The notes beneath the pieces are model-generated. The model had not been told where the DNA came from. It saw nothing but the letters and a program-made list of their open reading frames with translations, and searched no databases. Below are positions 40,301 through 52,139 of a stretch of DNA of 64,000 bases, in pieces. The stretch spans positions 361,001-425,000 of the forward strand of contig JAIGNY010001459.1 in the NCBI GenBank assembly GCA_020152595.1, read 5' to 3'. The translations under genes were made by a program, and so were the position numbers. The DNA is from Chiridota heheva. Lineage: Eukaryota; Echinodermata; Holothuroidea; Apodida; Chiridotidae. Each line of letters starts with the position of its first letter. Within the stretch, counting starts at the first letter, position 1.

Positions 40301-41777
40301 TACTTTATTTGCAACACAATTCATTAAACATTCAGAACATATTTACAGTGGAAGAAAGTACAAGTTAATATATAATACAGGAAAGAAAATGACATGCAGA
40401 TTGTTGATCACAATAAAAGTTTGAGGAGACTCTACAGAAAGTTTAGATAACTTGTTAAACGCAAGTCCCCGAGACATGACATAAAAGTATTAAAACATGT
40501 AACTATATATTATTATATACAGTAACAAGAAGAAAAAAATTTTGTTATCGAAAAGGATACATTATAAAAAAAAAGAAAGAGAGAAAAAAAAAAAAAAACT
40601 ACTCAAACAACCGACCATACCCAAAGTCATGCCACTATCTAACCCTAGCCCCTACCCCAGCCTATACCCCAAGCCCAGCTCCTACCCCAACCCATGCTCC
40701 TACCCCTTAAACTCCCACCTAATCAGATTCCTAAAACATATGCATGCAGGTGTGATAACCTCAAATTTCTCCCAAAATAAAATGTAATTAAAGGAGCTGG
40801 CACCTGAAAAGTGAGGTGCATTTTTCTTGAGTCTCAAGAATATTTGAACCCATTTTGTGTGCATGTAATGGTACTGAAAACCTTTGATATCAATGTTCAA
40901 ATTAATCATAATTATTTCTTCTGAATACAAGTATCAATCAGAACATCAATGATGTAGTAGCTCAACATATATTTTGGGGTGGTTACAAGCCTGTTTTTGT
41001 TGGTGGGTAGTTACTTTAAGTAGGCTGGGGTTGTTAGGAAAGGAATACATGTTTGATGTTTATTTTGTTTTTGAAAATGCAAACAGGGCTTTAATATCAT
41101 TTGAATATGTGATGCTACAACATCAATCATTCATGTAGTAACTCAATAAATAAATATATATTTTCGGGGTGGGTATAAGACTGTTTTTGTTGGTGTTGAT
41201 ACATAGTGAAAATGACTCACTGTGCATTTATATGTGTAAAAAAAACTGAACTGCTTTTTCGGAGCCGACACCATTTACTTCTAAGTGAAAATTTATATAC
41301 CTCCTAAAAATTTCAAAACCTAATATTCACAAGAAAGCAACTCAATCTGAGAAAACAATTACTTTATTTATTCCAGTTTACAAACCCAAATTCCTCAGCA
41401 AATGAGACGTTTTCCACACTTTTGTTATTTGATTGCTTAACAGTTTCAGAAATTTAACGGTAGTTAGGTATCAGTGCGTAATTCAAACATGCTCGAGCGA
41501 AATTGGTACTCTCTCTGTCGCGTTAGCGTATATGCTTAAATGCGCGAGCGTTCTAGAGTAAAGTCACGAACAAATGCCCGGAGAAGGACACAGGCCATCA
41601 CGTTGTACACTTGGATTTTGATGCGTTATTATAGGTTGATTTTTTTTTTTTATCGTGCGCATCATTTATGACTCATTTTCTGTTTTTATAGGGAAAATAT
41701 CATAGTTTTACGGAAGATTTGTGAGTTTTTAGTCTTTGTGGAACAGTAGTAGACAAGTTTGACTACTGTTTTATCGA

Positions 41778-41850
41778 TTTTGGTTCTGATGCTAATAGCA
41801 TAAGGAACCTATGCTGGCATGTGTATGTATGTGTGTGTGTACAATGTATG
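41778..41850 (-). repeat. Terminal hairpin motif plus TATG microsatellite (copy 2)
   Basis: TTTTGGTTCTGATGCTAATA GCATAAGGAACCTATGC at 41,778-41,814 is the reverse complement of the motif at 53,421-53,460. It is followed by a (TATG)/(TG) tract. Confidence 0.6.
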
Positions 41851-41851
41851 T

Positions 41852-41932
41852 CAGTGTTCACACTAGGGTCAAAATTTAGAGAAGATTTTTCTCCCTTGTG
41901 TAATTTTTTTTTTTTTTTTTTTGAGGGGGGGG
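41852..41932 (+). mobile_element. hAT-like MITE, left-end fragment
   Basis: CAGTGTTCACACTAGGGTCA and CTCCCTTGTGTAATTTTTTT match the left part of 16,065-16,317. Confidence 0.45.
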
Positions 41933-42054
41933 AAGTGTGTGTGTGTGTAATCAAGCTTGTTTCCGCAATATCTCAAGAATGATACACTCGATTCATGTCA
42001 TATATATGGTAAACAGATAGCCCATGATCTGTGGATGTGCCCTATTGTTTTTGG

Positions 42055-42724
42055 TGGTGACATAGGGTAGGAGGCTATGTGGGACATAGGGTGGGAGGCC
42101 ATGGGAACATGGGGTGTGATGCCATATGGAACATAAAGTAGGATGTCATTGGGAGGGATACTATGTGGAACATAAGGTGGGATGCCATGTGGGACATCAG
42201 GTGGGATGTCATGTGGTACATATGGTTGGATTAATATGGGACATACATGTAGGATGGGATCCATGTGGGTCATAGCATGGGATGCCATGTGGGAAATATG
42301 GTGGAATGCCATGTGGGACATATGGTGGAATATGTCATGTAAGACACTGTATGGTGGAATGCCATATGGGAGATATGGTGGAATGCCCTGTGGGACATAT
42401 GATGGAATGCTATGTGGGACATGGGGTGGGAGATAAGGTGGAATGCCATGTGGGACATGGGGTGGGATGCCATGTGGGAGATATGGTGGAATGCCATGTG
42501 GGACATGGGGTGGAATGTCGTGTGGGATATGGGGTAGGATTCCATGTGGGACATGGGGTGGTATGCCATGTGGGACATGGGATGGGATGCCATGTGGGTT
42601 ATAGGATGGGATGCCCTGTGGGACATATGATGGAATGCCATGTGGGACATGGGGTGGGATGCCATGTGGGGGATATGGTGGAATGCCATGTGGGACATGG
42701 GATGGGATGCCATGTGGGACATAA
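42055..42724 (+). repeat. 24-bp minisatellite, main block
   Basis: About 28 imperfect units around GGGATGCCATGTGGGACATG GGGT. Open frames on both strands are by-products of the repeat. The array resumes at 43,087 after a MITE. Confidence 0.93.
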
Positions 42725-43086
42725 AGACCTGCCAACTAGTACGATTTTGCCGTATTTAATACGGGAAAATGTTGAGAATATGATTGTACCTTTTTTGGCA
42801 CCAGAATAAGATTTATTAATTTTTATAATTTTTTTTTTTTTTTTACTTATACCTTTTACGCTCGGTTGGGCATTCATGTCCTCTTAAAGGATTAATTTTG
42901 CCGACTTAACCGATTCAGATTCAAATTCGTACAATAAGAGAAACTGAAAGTACAGTGGTAATTTTTTTTCAGCCACAGTAAACTTTTGTTTTGTACATTT
43001 TGTTTAAAGAGTACAATGTTTTTATCAAAAATACAAGTTTTGTAGTTCCAGAATAGAGTTTGGTGATCCTAAAGGTTGGCAGGTCT
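42725..43086. mobile_element. 362-bp MITE splitting the 42-kb minisatellite
   Basis: Inverted ends AGACCTGCCAAC (left) and GTTGGCAGGTCT (right) embedded in the tandem array. Flanking octamers GGACATAA and GGACATGG match at 6 of 8 positions, compatible with an 8-bp hAT-type duplication. The interior has GCCGTATTTAATACGG, itself a palindrome. Confidence 0.8.
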
Positions 43087-43155
43087 GGACATGGGGTGGG
43101 GTGCCATGTGGGACATGGGGTGGTATGCTATGTGGGACATAGGATGTCATGTGGG
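43087..43155 (+). repeat. 24-bp minisatellite, distal block
   Basis: About three units of the same GGACATGGGGTGGGGTGCCA type, continuing the 42,055 array after the MITE. Confidence 0.85.
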
Positions 43156-43199
43156 ACTTAAGTGTCAATTTGCATGGGCATGCGAACCATGACGGTATT

Positions 43200-44630
43200 T
43201 ACCGTTCTAGTTATTTATTTATTTATTATTATTATTATTATCATTATTATTAATATTATTATTATTATTATTATTTTTGGGGGGGGTTTCACAAAATCAC
43301 GCTAAGATATATCACATGACCATACAAAAATACTCATTTGGACAAAAAGTGAGGGTGTGGAAGTCCCCCTTCACCCCCTTCCCTTCTTCCTTTATTTCTC
43401 CATCCTCTCCAAATCCCGCCTATGCTCGAACCATTTGGTAGGAATCATGGGGCAGGGGCACGTTTCCTTCACAATTTCGAAAACTAACAAGAGTGATCCC
43501 TTTTTAAAATAAAAAGTGCCCCAATAACTGTCAAAAAAGCGCCATTTAACTTGATTTTCTTCTCCCTCCCCCTTGCCCCGAGCTCCTTCAACACCATGGC
43601 GCTCAGGCTTTGGATCTCATAACAAAGATATTGCAATGTCATTGTTCAGGGATAGACCCAAATCGATTTTGCCCAGGGTCTGTAAGGTTTACCAACCCTT
43701 CCGGGCATTCCCAGCCTTTTGTGTGCCACTGCTAATCAAACTTGTATTCCTTTTCCAACAACCCCAGCCTACCCAATTTATTTCCCCACCAACAAAAGAG
43801 TCTCGTACCCACCCCAAAACATGCTACTACATCATTGATGTTCTAGCATCATCACATCAATATTAAAGCTCTCGCTTAAATTTCAAAAAAAAAAAAAAAA
43901 AATGGATTTCTTTCTTAACAACCCCAGGCAAGCGCTACTCGAATTAATTGCTGTACCCACCAATAAAAAAATAAAATGATGATAATACAAAAAAAAAAAA
44001 ACAGGCTTGTAACCACTCCAAAATATATGTTTAGCTACTACTTTTTTACTGTACAACATGGGTGTTCTAGTTCAGCTTGTTTTAAAAGTCACAACAGTTT
44101 GTTTTGTATCAACAAGGAAGTAGAAGAGAAATTTAGTATTAACAATAGCAGCTAGCAACTTATCTTGAAAGCAATCCTGGAAAATGATCAAAAATTTATT
44201 TATAGTAAATCACTGCAAAGTGGCACAAGAGTTTTGAGTTTTAATCAGAAAAAATACTGTCATTAATTGTTTTTACTGATATGCTTTAAAAGTTAATGGT
44301 CGGTCAAGGCAAAACGTCAGTAGAATTGGTTAACAATTGATCATTTTCAGGCTGTTTGAGTTTCAGGTGAATCATAGTTATTGTTATTTGTAGCATGTAA
44401 GTAGGCGACATTGGTATTTTCTTATGTATATAAATAATCCTTTGAGGGGGTGTAGCAACCAGGGATCCTTGCAGCAACCTCTTTACCATACCCACAAATC
44501 AAATTTATATCATTTAATCATTTAGATTTAGTCAATTTGAAGGTATAATAGACGTGTATGGCAACATCTAAATTGCTTTAAATTATATTAATAACCACCC
44601 AATAGGAATTTTGTTTAACCAAAATCAGTT
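43200..44630. other. Intergenic DNA with low-complexity tracts
   Basis: A (TTA)n tract at 43,215-43,275, poly-G, and C-rich DNA. 43,610-43,700 shares CATAACAAAGATAT...TGTCATTG with 46,258-46,330. 43,730-44,060 is partly the inverse of 40,975-41,200. No gene recognised. Confidence 0.45.
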
Positions 44631-44634
44631 AAAC

Positions 44635-45417
44635 ATGGACCATCTACAGCGTTTTTAAATTTGCATATTTTTTGAAATTTTGTGATGTATTACAGGCCGA
44701 CCTTAGTACTTTCTCTTGTAAATTCTTTTTTTTTTTTTTAAGTCTATTATATTTCATTAAAGTGATGTAGAAAAACAAATTGTCGAAGTGATGCTTTTCC
44801 ATAAAGTTCTCCCCCTCCCTCATTTTTTTTTTTTTTTTGTCTTCCCTAAAAGCAGTTTTTCTTTAGTTTAAACAAGTAATTAACTGTGTTATAGTAAGTT
44901 TCTTGGTTTAAGAATATTTTAGATCCTAATTTGAAAAGTCAGGAAATTTCGGATCATGGCTGAGGAAATATAATGTATTTGTGCCTCCCTCCCCTCACCC
45001 CAAGCCTATGTCAAAAAACATGGACCATTTGACGTTTTTCAAAATTAGGCAAAAATTTGCATATTTTATGCAAATTTTGTGATGTACTGGCCGACCTTGG
45101 TATTTTTCTTTGTGAAGCCTTTGTTTTGTTTCTTTTGTGATTTTTTTATATTTTTTATTAGATATCTATCGTAAATTCTTTGAAGTGATGCAGAATTTTG
45201 TTTGTCTAAGTGCTGTTTCTCAGTAAAGTTCTCCTCCTCCCTCAGTTTTGTGCTTCCCTATTTTTTACTCTATTCAGGTCAATTTGTATTTCTTCGTTAA
45301 ACCAAGGAACTGTGTAGTAGTTCCTTGGTTTAAGAATATTTCAGATCCTGATTTCTTAAGTCAGAAAATTTAGGATCATGGACTGGGGAAATATCATGTC
45401 TTTGTGCCTCTCCGCAA
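44635..45417 (+). repeat. Tandem duplication of about 390 bp
   Basis: 44,635-44,998 and 45,020-45,417 are colinear: AACATGGACCAT, TTTTGTGATGTA..GGCCGACCTT, AAAGTTCTCC..CTCCCTC, TTCTTGGTTTAAGAATATTT and TTTGTGCCTC. The copies are clearly diverged, so the event is old. Confidence 0.75.
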
Positions 45418-45454
45418 CCGTTCTAGAAAAAAGTATAGCTAAACTTTGAGGCAG

Positions 45455-45595
45455 ACTGGGATCCTCAATTGGGACCGTCAATCCCCTGGGTTGGAGCAAA
45501 GTGTGTAGAAGCTCTTTGGTTGGAGCTGGCTATATAACTCAATTGGGACCGTGAATCCCCTGGGTTGGAGCTGGCTATATAACTCACTTTTGTTG
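45455..45595 (+). repeat. Short tandem duplication
   Basis: TCAATTGGGACCGTCAATCC and GGTTGGAGCTGGCTATATAA recur about 75 bp apart with few differences. Confidence 0.8.
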
Positions 45596-45814
45596 TGAAA
45601 ACCAAGACAAAATACAACAAACATTCGGAAGATTCATTTCTTCAAACGCCATTTCTTATCGTCCATAGATACATCATCACAGATAACATGATACAAACTG
45701 TTATGTAGTATGAGACAACTAATTCATTGCAGATGATGAACACAGTGCATAATCAGAAGAGTACGGAAACCCATTAGTACCATCAAAAATATAACTCTTT
45801 TTGAACCCGTTGTT

Positions 45815-45995
45815 GCGAAATGAAATTCGTAATTACAAAGTTGTAATTCGTATTACGAATTTGCAATCCGTAATTATGAATTGCAATTCGTAATTACGAA
45901 ATGCAAATACGAATTTGCAATTCATAATTATGAATTTGCAATCCGTAAACACGAATTTACAATTCATATTTACGGATTGCAATTCGTAAATACAA
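45815..45995. repeat. Palindrome array (TTCGTAATTACGAA type)
   Basis: Alternating TTGCAATTCGTAATTACGAA units and variants. 45,887-45,900 is a perfect 14-bp palindrome and most neighbours are near-palindromes. Confidence 0.85.
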
Positions 45996-46606
45996 ATTCA
46001 AAAAGATATTTTAAAAATATTTATTTTAGTGGCACTAATGGGCTATCGTATAAGTGAACGAAAATGATAAAAGAATTAAATACCAAAAAAGCTGTACAAA
46101 TTGCACTCTTTGTTACAAACGCATCACTTAGTAGCATATTTTAACAATATTCTTATTCGCTGAAATAATATTTAAATAACATATAATCAGTTGATGCGGG
46201 TGGCAAGCATTTAACCATGGGATCCTGGGGCCCATTGGAAATTTAGTCCTTGAGGTTCCATAACAAAGATATCGCAGTGTCATTGCCCGGTACCCCAAAA
46301 CAAATCTTCCTTCAAGGGTCTGCGTGGTTTATGCACTAATGTTGCCTTAAGATACTCTTTAATGAGCCTAATTTAAAGGTCTAGTGACATGTAGTTTTTA
46401 CATATGTGAAACAACATTAAATTCTGAGTAAAATGTCGTTTAAATCATTGAAAAAGCTTGTATAGTAGTTTTAATTTTAGAATTCAGACAAACTTTGCGA
46501 TATCATCAGATTAACCCAGCTCAATATCCTTAAGTAATTCTTTGAAATGTGTTCTTCAAATTACCCCGGTTATAAATTTGATTTCTTCATTGCTGATTAC
46601 CTGTTG

Positions 46607-46800
46607 CCGGTGTTAAAGTAAAATTCCCCCCCCCTCCCCCTTCCCCTCCCCTTCTCCCCAGTAAAATTTATTTATTTCCTAGGAAATTTGGGCCCCTAAA
46701 CAATTAGGCCGTAGCCATCCAGTAAATTTGGTCCCCCTCATAGTAAAAACGGTCCACAGTTTAGTGTATTCAACTTGTCCCCCTTTTTGCATAAACTGTA
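46607..46800 (+). mobile_element. MITE family B, truncated copy
   Basis: Left end CCGGTGTTAAAGTAAAATTC followed by a C-run and CCTAGGAAATTTGGGCCCC, as in 2,507-2,981. The right terminal repeat is not found. Confidence 0.65.
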
Positions 46801-48230
46801 CACACAAGAAGATGTGTTTATCTCACACCCGGCCAGTTTCAAAATATTATAAAATGTTGAGCTTCAAAATATCTTCATAAACTGTAGAAGATGTGTTTAT
46901 CTGCCTATTATGTCACAAATTATTGCTTAAGTCAAAAAAATTAAAAATCAGTTTTAACCGATTTTGATGGAATTTATTTGCTGTATTAATGGTCCATTAT
47001 AAATTTTGAAGCAATAAAGCTCACGGTGCCTTTACATGTCACTAGTTCTTTAACGACTCTCACCATTAAAACCCTTACCATACCTTTCTTATTGTCATGT
47101 GAGAGCATGTATGTATTGCAAAGCATGAAAATATCGCCATTGAATTCAAGGTTTGCAGATTTAAAAACAGTTGATCATGCTTTACACACTTTCTGCGTTA
47201 TTATGACTAATTGACAAATCCCTGTTATGACTCTCTTACCGAAAACTTACAAAATACTTGTAATAAACCAGGTGATTCCTCTGTGATAACCCTTATCCCT
47301 TCGTCTCGTTCGTGACGTAACTTTATTAAGAGAAGTAGCGCAATTAAACCGGCAAAAATCAATTTATGAGATAATCCTTCCATAATAAACAGATCATACA
47401 TTTTATCATTTTATAATCCACCAAGAGTACCTTTGTGACAGGAAGAATAATCTACACGGAAACAGTAGATAAATTCATAGGATTAGTTTAATGGTCAGAT
47501 GTGTCTACCTTATATAACAGATCGAAAGAATAATCTGCACCGAAATGGTAGACAAGTTCACATGATTAGTTCAGTGGTCAGATGTCTACCTTATATAACA
47601 GACAAGAAGAAGAATCTGCACCGAAATAGTTAGACAAGTTCACATGATTAGTTCAGTGGTCAGATGTTCAGTGGTCGAATTTATACGCAAATGACTGGTG
47701 TAGAAATTTGATGTTAAGTGACGTTAACACCTCACATATTTGTATTGAAAATCAATTATGACCAAACTGATAGCGTATGTTTTTTCTTTGACGGTTTCTT
47801 AAGGTGGTAAATCGTATCTACTTGGTTATGTTTAAGTACTTCATATGGTATACGTTATCTCATTCGGCCGTATACCGAGCCTCATCACGTGTTTGCCAGT
47901 TTAAAACCCAGAAATCTTCAAGTTTGTATGCAATAACTTTAAAGAAAAAGCTTTTACCGGTACGTTTCCCAGTACATTTATAATGAGAATTTTTTTCTTT
48001 GTCAAGAAAAACAAGTTTGAAAAGAAAATAATATTTTATTTAGCCGGAGGAAGCGCTTTTTCGACAGAAAATTGTCTTGCCTGTTATTGAGAATACAGCG
48101 TGCATATGAATTTGTTGGCGTGCCGTCGCACTGTAATGACATTTACCGCCTTTACGTTTTCGTGTGGTACCTTGTGCCTCAGTTGTTTCTTGTAGATTAA
48201 TAAATCCGCCTTCCATCACCACCAAACCAC
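46801..48230. other. Intergenic DNA
   Basis: Apart from the M1-like tandem units at 47,443-47,675, I see no gene or recognised element in this stretch. Confidence 0.4.
47443..47675 (+). repeat. Tandem units derived from the M1 head
   Basis: Three units of about 90-100 bp, each with GATTAGTTCAGTGGTCAGAT (first unit GGATTAGTTTAATGGTCAGA), CTACCTTATATAACAGA and AATCTGCACCGAAAT. The GATTAGNTCAGTGGTCA string is the M1 head. Confidence 0.6.
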
Positions 48231-48234
48231 CGCT

Positions 48235-48500
48235 TTCCTCTCCTGACTGCAGAGATTGTGGCTACATGGAGTAGCTTCTTCCATTCCTTCCTGTCTCTTG
48301 TAAATCATTTCGCCTCCCTCCAGCTATTCCATCCAAGCTCCTTCCTCTCTTTCTCAACTGTCCTTCTCCAAGTTGTTTTTGGTCTTCCTCTTTTCCTGCT
48401 TCCCTCCGGGGCCCATGACAATGCGATTTTCGCATGATAATCATTTCTCTACTTAGCACATGCCCAATCCATCTCCATCTTCTTGTATAAACTGTCTTGC
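48235..48500 (-). mobile_element. LINE ORF2 C-terminal relic
   Basis: On the - strand the reading changes frame once: RWRWIGHVL, then AKIALSWAPEG, RKRGRPKTTWRRTVEKERKE and a stop, then RDRKEWKKLLH. The GKRKRGRPKxTWRR pattern is a recurrent C-terminal tail of non-LTR reverse transcriptases. No RT core is visible upstream (48,500-48,700), so it is a short fragment. Confidence 0.75.
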
Positions 48501-50109
48501 TAATTGGTATTGTCTGTGTTTTTCATATAATTCATCATTGCTGATCTTCATTGGCCATCTTATTTTTATGATTTTCTTAGGCCTCCTATTAATGTATAAT
48601 TTGTCTTGATTGGTTAATCGTAACAATCGGAGGAGCTATTTGAATAAAACAAATCAATGAGAAAAAAATGAATTAATAATGAAGGCGGAGCCGACCTCTG
48701 AACGCTTTGGCATGTTGCATTATTTTCGCAGGGGTGCGTTGACTGCGTTCGCTAACTGTAGCCTACATGTGCACTGTTGATATCAGACCGTCTCTTGCTG
48801 TAAGTTTTACCTGTTAAAAGTGGCAATCTACAATTTCTTTTTGATGACTTGTACTTGTGCAAGATAAATTTCTGCTTTAAATCTTACTTTTTAATGACAG
48901 ATATGTTTCAGCTATGAATTGAATAACTTGTGAAATATTTATTAAACCGGGCCCTGGCCTATTAAACGCAGGGGCACGACGTTAGGCCTAGACTAATTCC
49001 TTAACATTACGCCTAGGCTCCAGAATCCAAAGGCTTTAACTTAAAGTTAATCTTAAAAGTCTATGAGTTCAAAGATGAATGGTGTCGCACATATAACTTT
49101 GTTATTCTCTAGCCTATCGTGAAGGCTTTAAGTTTTGGCTTAGGCTAGGTTAAGGCTAGGCCTAACCTAAACTAAAGCGTATACACGAAAATGTATGACT
49201 AAGTGTCTTTTGCGATTTTGAAAAATTGTCATTCACAATGGGTCATTATCACATTGTAGAAGATACTGTTTCTTTCAATAAGTACAAAAAGATATTTGTG
49301 CCATAAAAACAATTCAGTAAGATGGTAACACCCATACGATAATGAAACATACCAACCGCTTTCATTGTTTACACTAATTGTCAAATGACGTTATTGACAT
49401 GATGACGTAGTGTTTTATTTAATGAGACGTTTCGCTAAAAACGTTTCCATATACCTGAGATATCCAATTTGTAAGCCCATATAATCTCAGGGAAAACAAA
49501 TGAAATTCCTTAGGATACCTTAGGATGATACTGCATAGGCTACAGGTTGCAACACTTCAAGTTCCAGCTCTGTGTTGGTGTTGAACTAATTAATATAGAC
49601 AGATTAATGGTCAGCTGGCCCGGAGCTCCAGAAATTGTCCAGATGGTTTTTAAAGCTAATGATGCTTGGTGCTGTAACGACAGTTTTGCATAAGATGTTT
49701 CAATGGCCAACTACCTGATGGCTAAAAAGGTTACGACCAATTCTGTGTTGGTTCTAGGCAAAAAAAATGCTTGAGTTGATGGCCGCGTGTAGCAGTGATA
49801 GAAGTGTGGAGATTGAGAATGGAGGACATTCTAGAATCATAGTAACCATGTAGTTTCTTAAAGACTTCAATCATGTCTCCTTTAAGTCTTTTGAAGTCTC
49901 TGCAAACGATATTTCAGGAACCGCGGAGCAATTTTTGAAGTGAAGAAGAAAATGGTAAAATAAGAGGCGACATCACATTCATAATAAACCCTGTTACTAA
50001 ACTCCTAAGTATGTTGATACAAAGTAGGGTGTAGGAAAGGTGGGGGACAAGAACAAGAACCTAAACTGTTTCCTGGTCACAAAATTACACAGGTAAACAA
50101 AGTTCCATC
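48501..50109. other. Intergenic DNA, nothing recognised
   Basis: AT-rich unique-looking sequence. No coding segment, RNA gene or repeat family could be supported. Confidence 0.4.
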
Positions 50110-50740
50110 ACTAACTTTGCTGCTAATCGGAAAATCTTTTTCAATTTTGCGGAAATCTTCTTCAATTTTCGAGAAATTTCCTTCATGTTCTGGCCCTTTG
50201 GTGAATTTTGTCAATTTAAGGAAAATTTCATTCATTTTAGTGAAATTTTCTTCGATTTTCGGTAAATTTCGTCATTTTCGGTCATACACTCTTCTTAAAA
50301 TTTCAGTGAAATGTTTGACAATTTTACGAAAATTTTGTTCCTTTTAGGTAATTTTTTCAAGTTTTAGGAACATTTTGTCAATTTTCGGGAAATTTGGTTC
50401 ATTTTCGGGCACTTTCCATTATACTTTTGGTGAATCCTTTAACAATTTTAGAAAAATTTCAGGCAAGTTTCTTCGATTTTGCGGAAAATTTTGTCAAATT
50501 CTCTTTAATTTTCCGAAAATTTGTTGACAAATTTTAAATCATGCTACCAAATGTCCTTTTAACTTTACCTTCATTTTTGCAAAAATTCTTAGATTTTCGG
50601 GAAAAGTTTGGTGAAATGTTTATCATTTTTAGGCAATTTCTTTTAATTTGGTGAAAATTTCCTTCAATTGTTTAAAAATTTGACAAATTTTATATAATTT
50701 TACCAAATTTTCCTTTAAATTTATGTTAATTATTTCCTAA
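50110..50740 (+). repeat. Degenerate TTTTCGGGAAATTT-type array
   Basis: Irregular units such as TCAATTTTCGGGAAATTT and TTCATTTTAGTGAAATTTTC fill about 600 bp. The 76-codon open frame inside is repetitive and not a gene. Confidence 0.7.
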
Positions 50741-51511
50741 ATTTACCTCCCAACCGTCCCGGGAAAACCAAGAAGTTAAAATCCTTTTAGGTCATTGTAA
50801 ATTATTTTTTTGCACATCAGCAAAAACGTGGGGTTCTGTAGCCTCCCAGCCCCTCCCAGTCTCCGCGGTCCCTGTTTTGGTAGGAGAGATTCTTTAATAT
50901 AGGAACTAACTTAGTTGCACGTCGATGAACATTCTTTATCGCAACTAAATGCATCTTTTTGAAAGGATGAATTTGCTTTAATATAAGTTGCTTTAATGCT
51001 GAACAAATCCTTTAATCAGTTTGAGTCCCTAAAACATTTTTAGTTCCTCTAAAAGTATGAGATCATATCGGAAGTGGAGTTCCACCATTTTTCGTGTCTA
51101 GGATTTTAAGAACATAATTAGGTAGGTTTAGTAAGCATTATTTGCAAAAAGCCCAGAAAAACCTTACTGTTTTTTGACATGTGATACTTCAATTTTTAAA
51201 ATTCTGATAATTTTTTCTTAAACTTTCAATCAAGTCAATTCAAAGATACAATCAGCGAGGATCGAAACAACACATCAGCGAAGGGCCCGTTTACTACTCT
51301 CCTCCATGTACTGGATTGCATCCAGATGATTTCGACCTGATTAGAGGACATCAAATGAAGACGAGTTGTAACATAAGTTTGAAATTACAAACATTTAACA
51401 TTCTGCAGTTAACATGCAGCAATAATATTCCAATGTTCCACGTGACCAAATGAAAGGATATATGTATTGATCTGCCATCACATTTAACATTCAAGTACCA
51501 CTACATAATCA
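50741..51511 (-). other. Region including the probable Lhx2/9 3' UTR
   Basis: Lies directly after the Lhx2/9 stop on the - strand. ATTAAA hexamers on - (TTTAAT on + at 50,977, 50,992 and 51,011) are possible polyadenylation signals. The transcript end is unknown. Confidence 0.3.
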
Positions 51512-51943
51512 TCAACGATGGTACACTTCCGAGTACCCAGTTGTTATACTGTTATGAATAGGAGATGAGCTCAAACTGACGTCATTATTACATGTCGTCA
51601 TCATCATCCTTTTAGTTGGCATTGAGGAGATACTTGACACTTCATCTGCGGTGGCAGGAGATGCTGTTTTCAGCTCACTGTACGTCGTTCCGTTTGGCAT
51701 CGTTACCAAGCGATCCGGGGAACTCCCCTCCTTACATCTTGCATTGTCGGTTGATTTCATTTCAGCTATTGTAGTACCGTTGGGTAAGTGGGGCGTGTCA
51801 TCATCGTCTTCTATTTCTTTGTCGTCGGGTTGTGGGGACTGTGTGTCAACTGACTCAGACGTTTGGTTATCGGACGATTTCCCGTCAGGGTCTTTCTTCA
51901 GCATCGTCCGCCTAAACTTCGCACGAGCATTTTGAAACCATAC
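51512..51943 (-). CDS. Lhx2/9: Lhx2/9 LIM-homeobox, terminal coding exon
   Basis: Acceptor TTTGCAG on - ends at 51,944. The exon opens VWFQNARAKFRR, the end of homeodomain helix 3 with Gln50, Asn51 and Arg53, and continues 143 codons to TGA at 51,512-51,514. The tail is Ser/Thr/Asp-rich with an acidic run (EIEDDDD) and two similar motifs, LPNGTTIAEMKS and MPNGTTYSELKT, about 35 residues apart. It differs from the vertebrate LHX2/9 tail, although GTT-x-x-(E/D)-(L/M) recalls the TTLTDL stretch there. Phase 0 acceptor joins exactly to the homeodomain exon. The product is a nuclear sequence-specific transcription factor. Confidence 0.92.
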   Translation of the reverse strand, partial: VWFQNARAKFRRTMLKKDPDGKSSDNQTSESVDTQSPQPDDKEIEDDDDTPHLPNGTTIAEMKSTDNARCKEGSSPDRLVTMPNGTTYSELKTASPATADEVSSISSMPTKRMMMTTCNNDVSLSSSPIHNSITTGYSEVYHR

Positions 51944-52139
51944 CTGCAAAGATAAACGAGAAAACTAAAATGTTTAGTGGTTCAGATGCATTCTTTCATT
52001 GATTTTCAAGTTTTATGCTAACTGGCATTGCATATGCTAAAACATGTATTAATAATCCATGCCCACCACCCACCATACATATCAATAAAATAGAACCTAT
52101 TGACAACACTTGTATGATGCAAAACATGCATATGGTTGG

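Larger units (their letters stand above)
40301..42050. other. Intergenic DNA with repeat fragments
   Basis: 40,620-40,710 is a CCTA/CCCC-rich tract. GGGGTGGTTACAAGCCTGTT at 40,976 and a second version at 41,165 recur inverted near 43,990-44,022. 41,270-41,770 is AT-rich with no feature seen. Confidence 0.45.

Noticed and set aside
41998-42877. 245-codon His/Pro/Met-rich frame and its opposite-strand partners
   Set aside because: By-products of the 24-bp minisatellite; the frame also runs into an inserted MITE.
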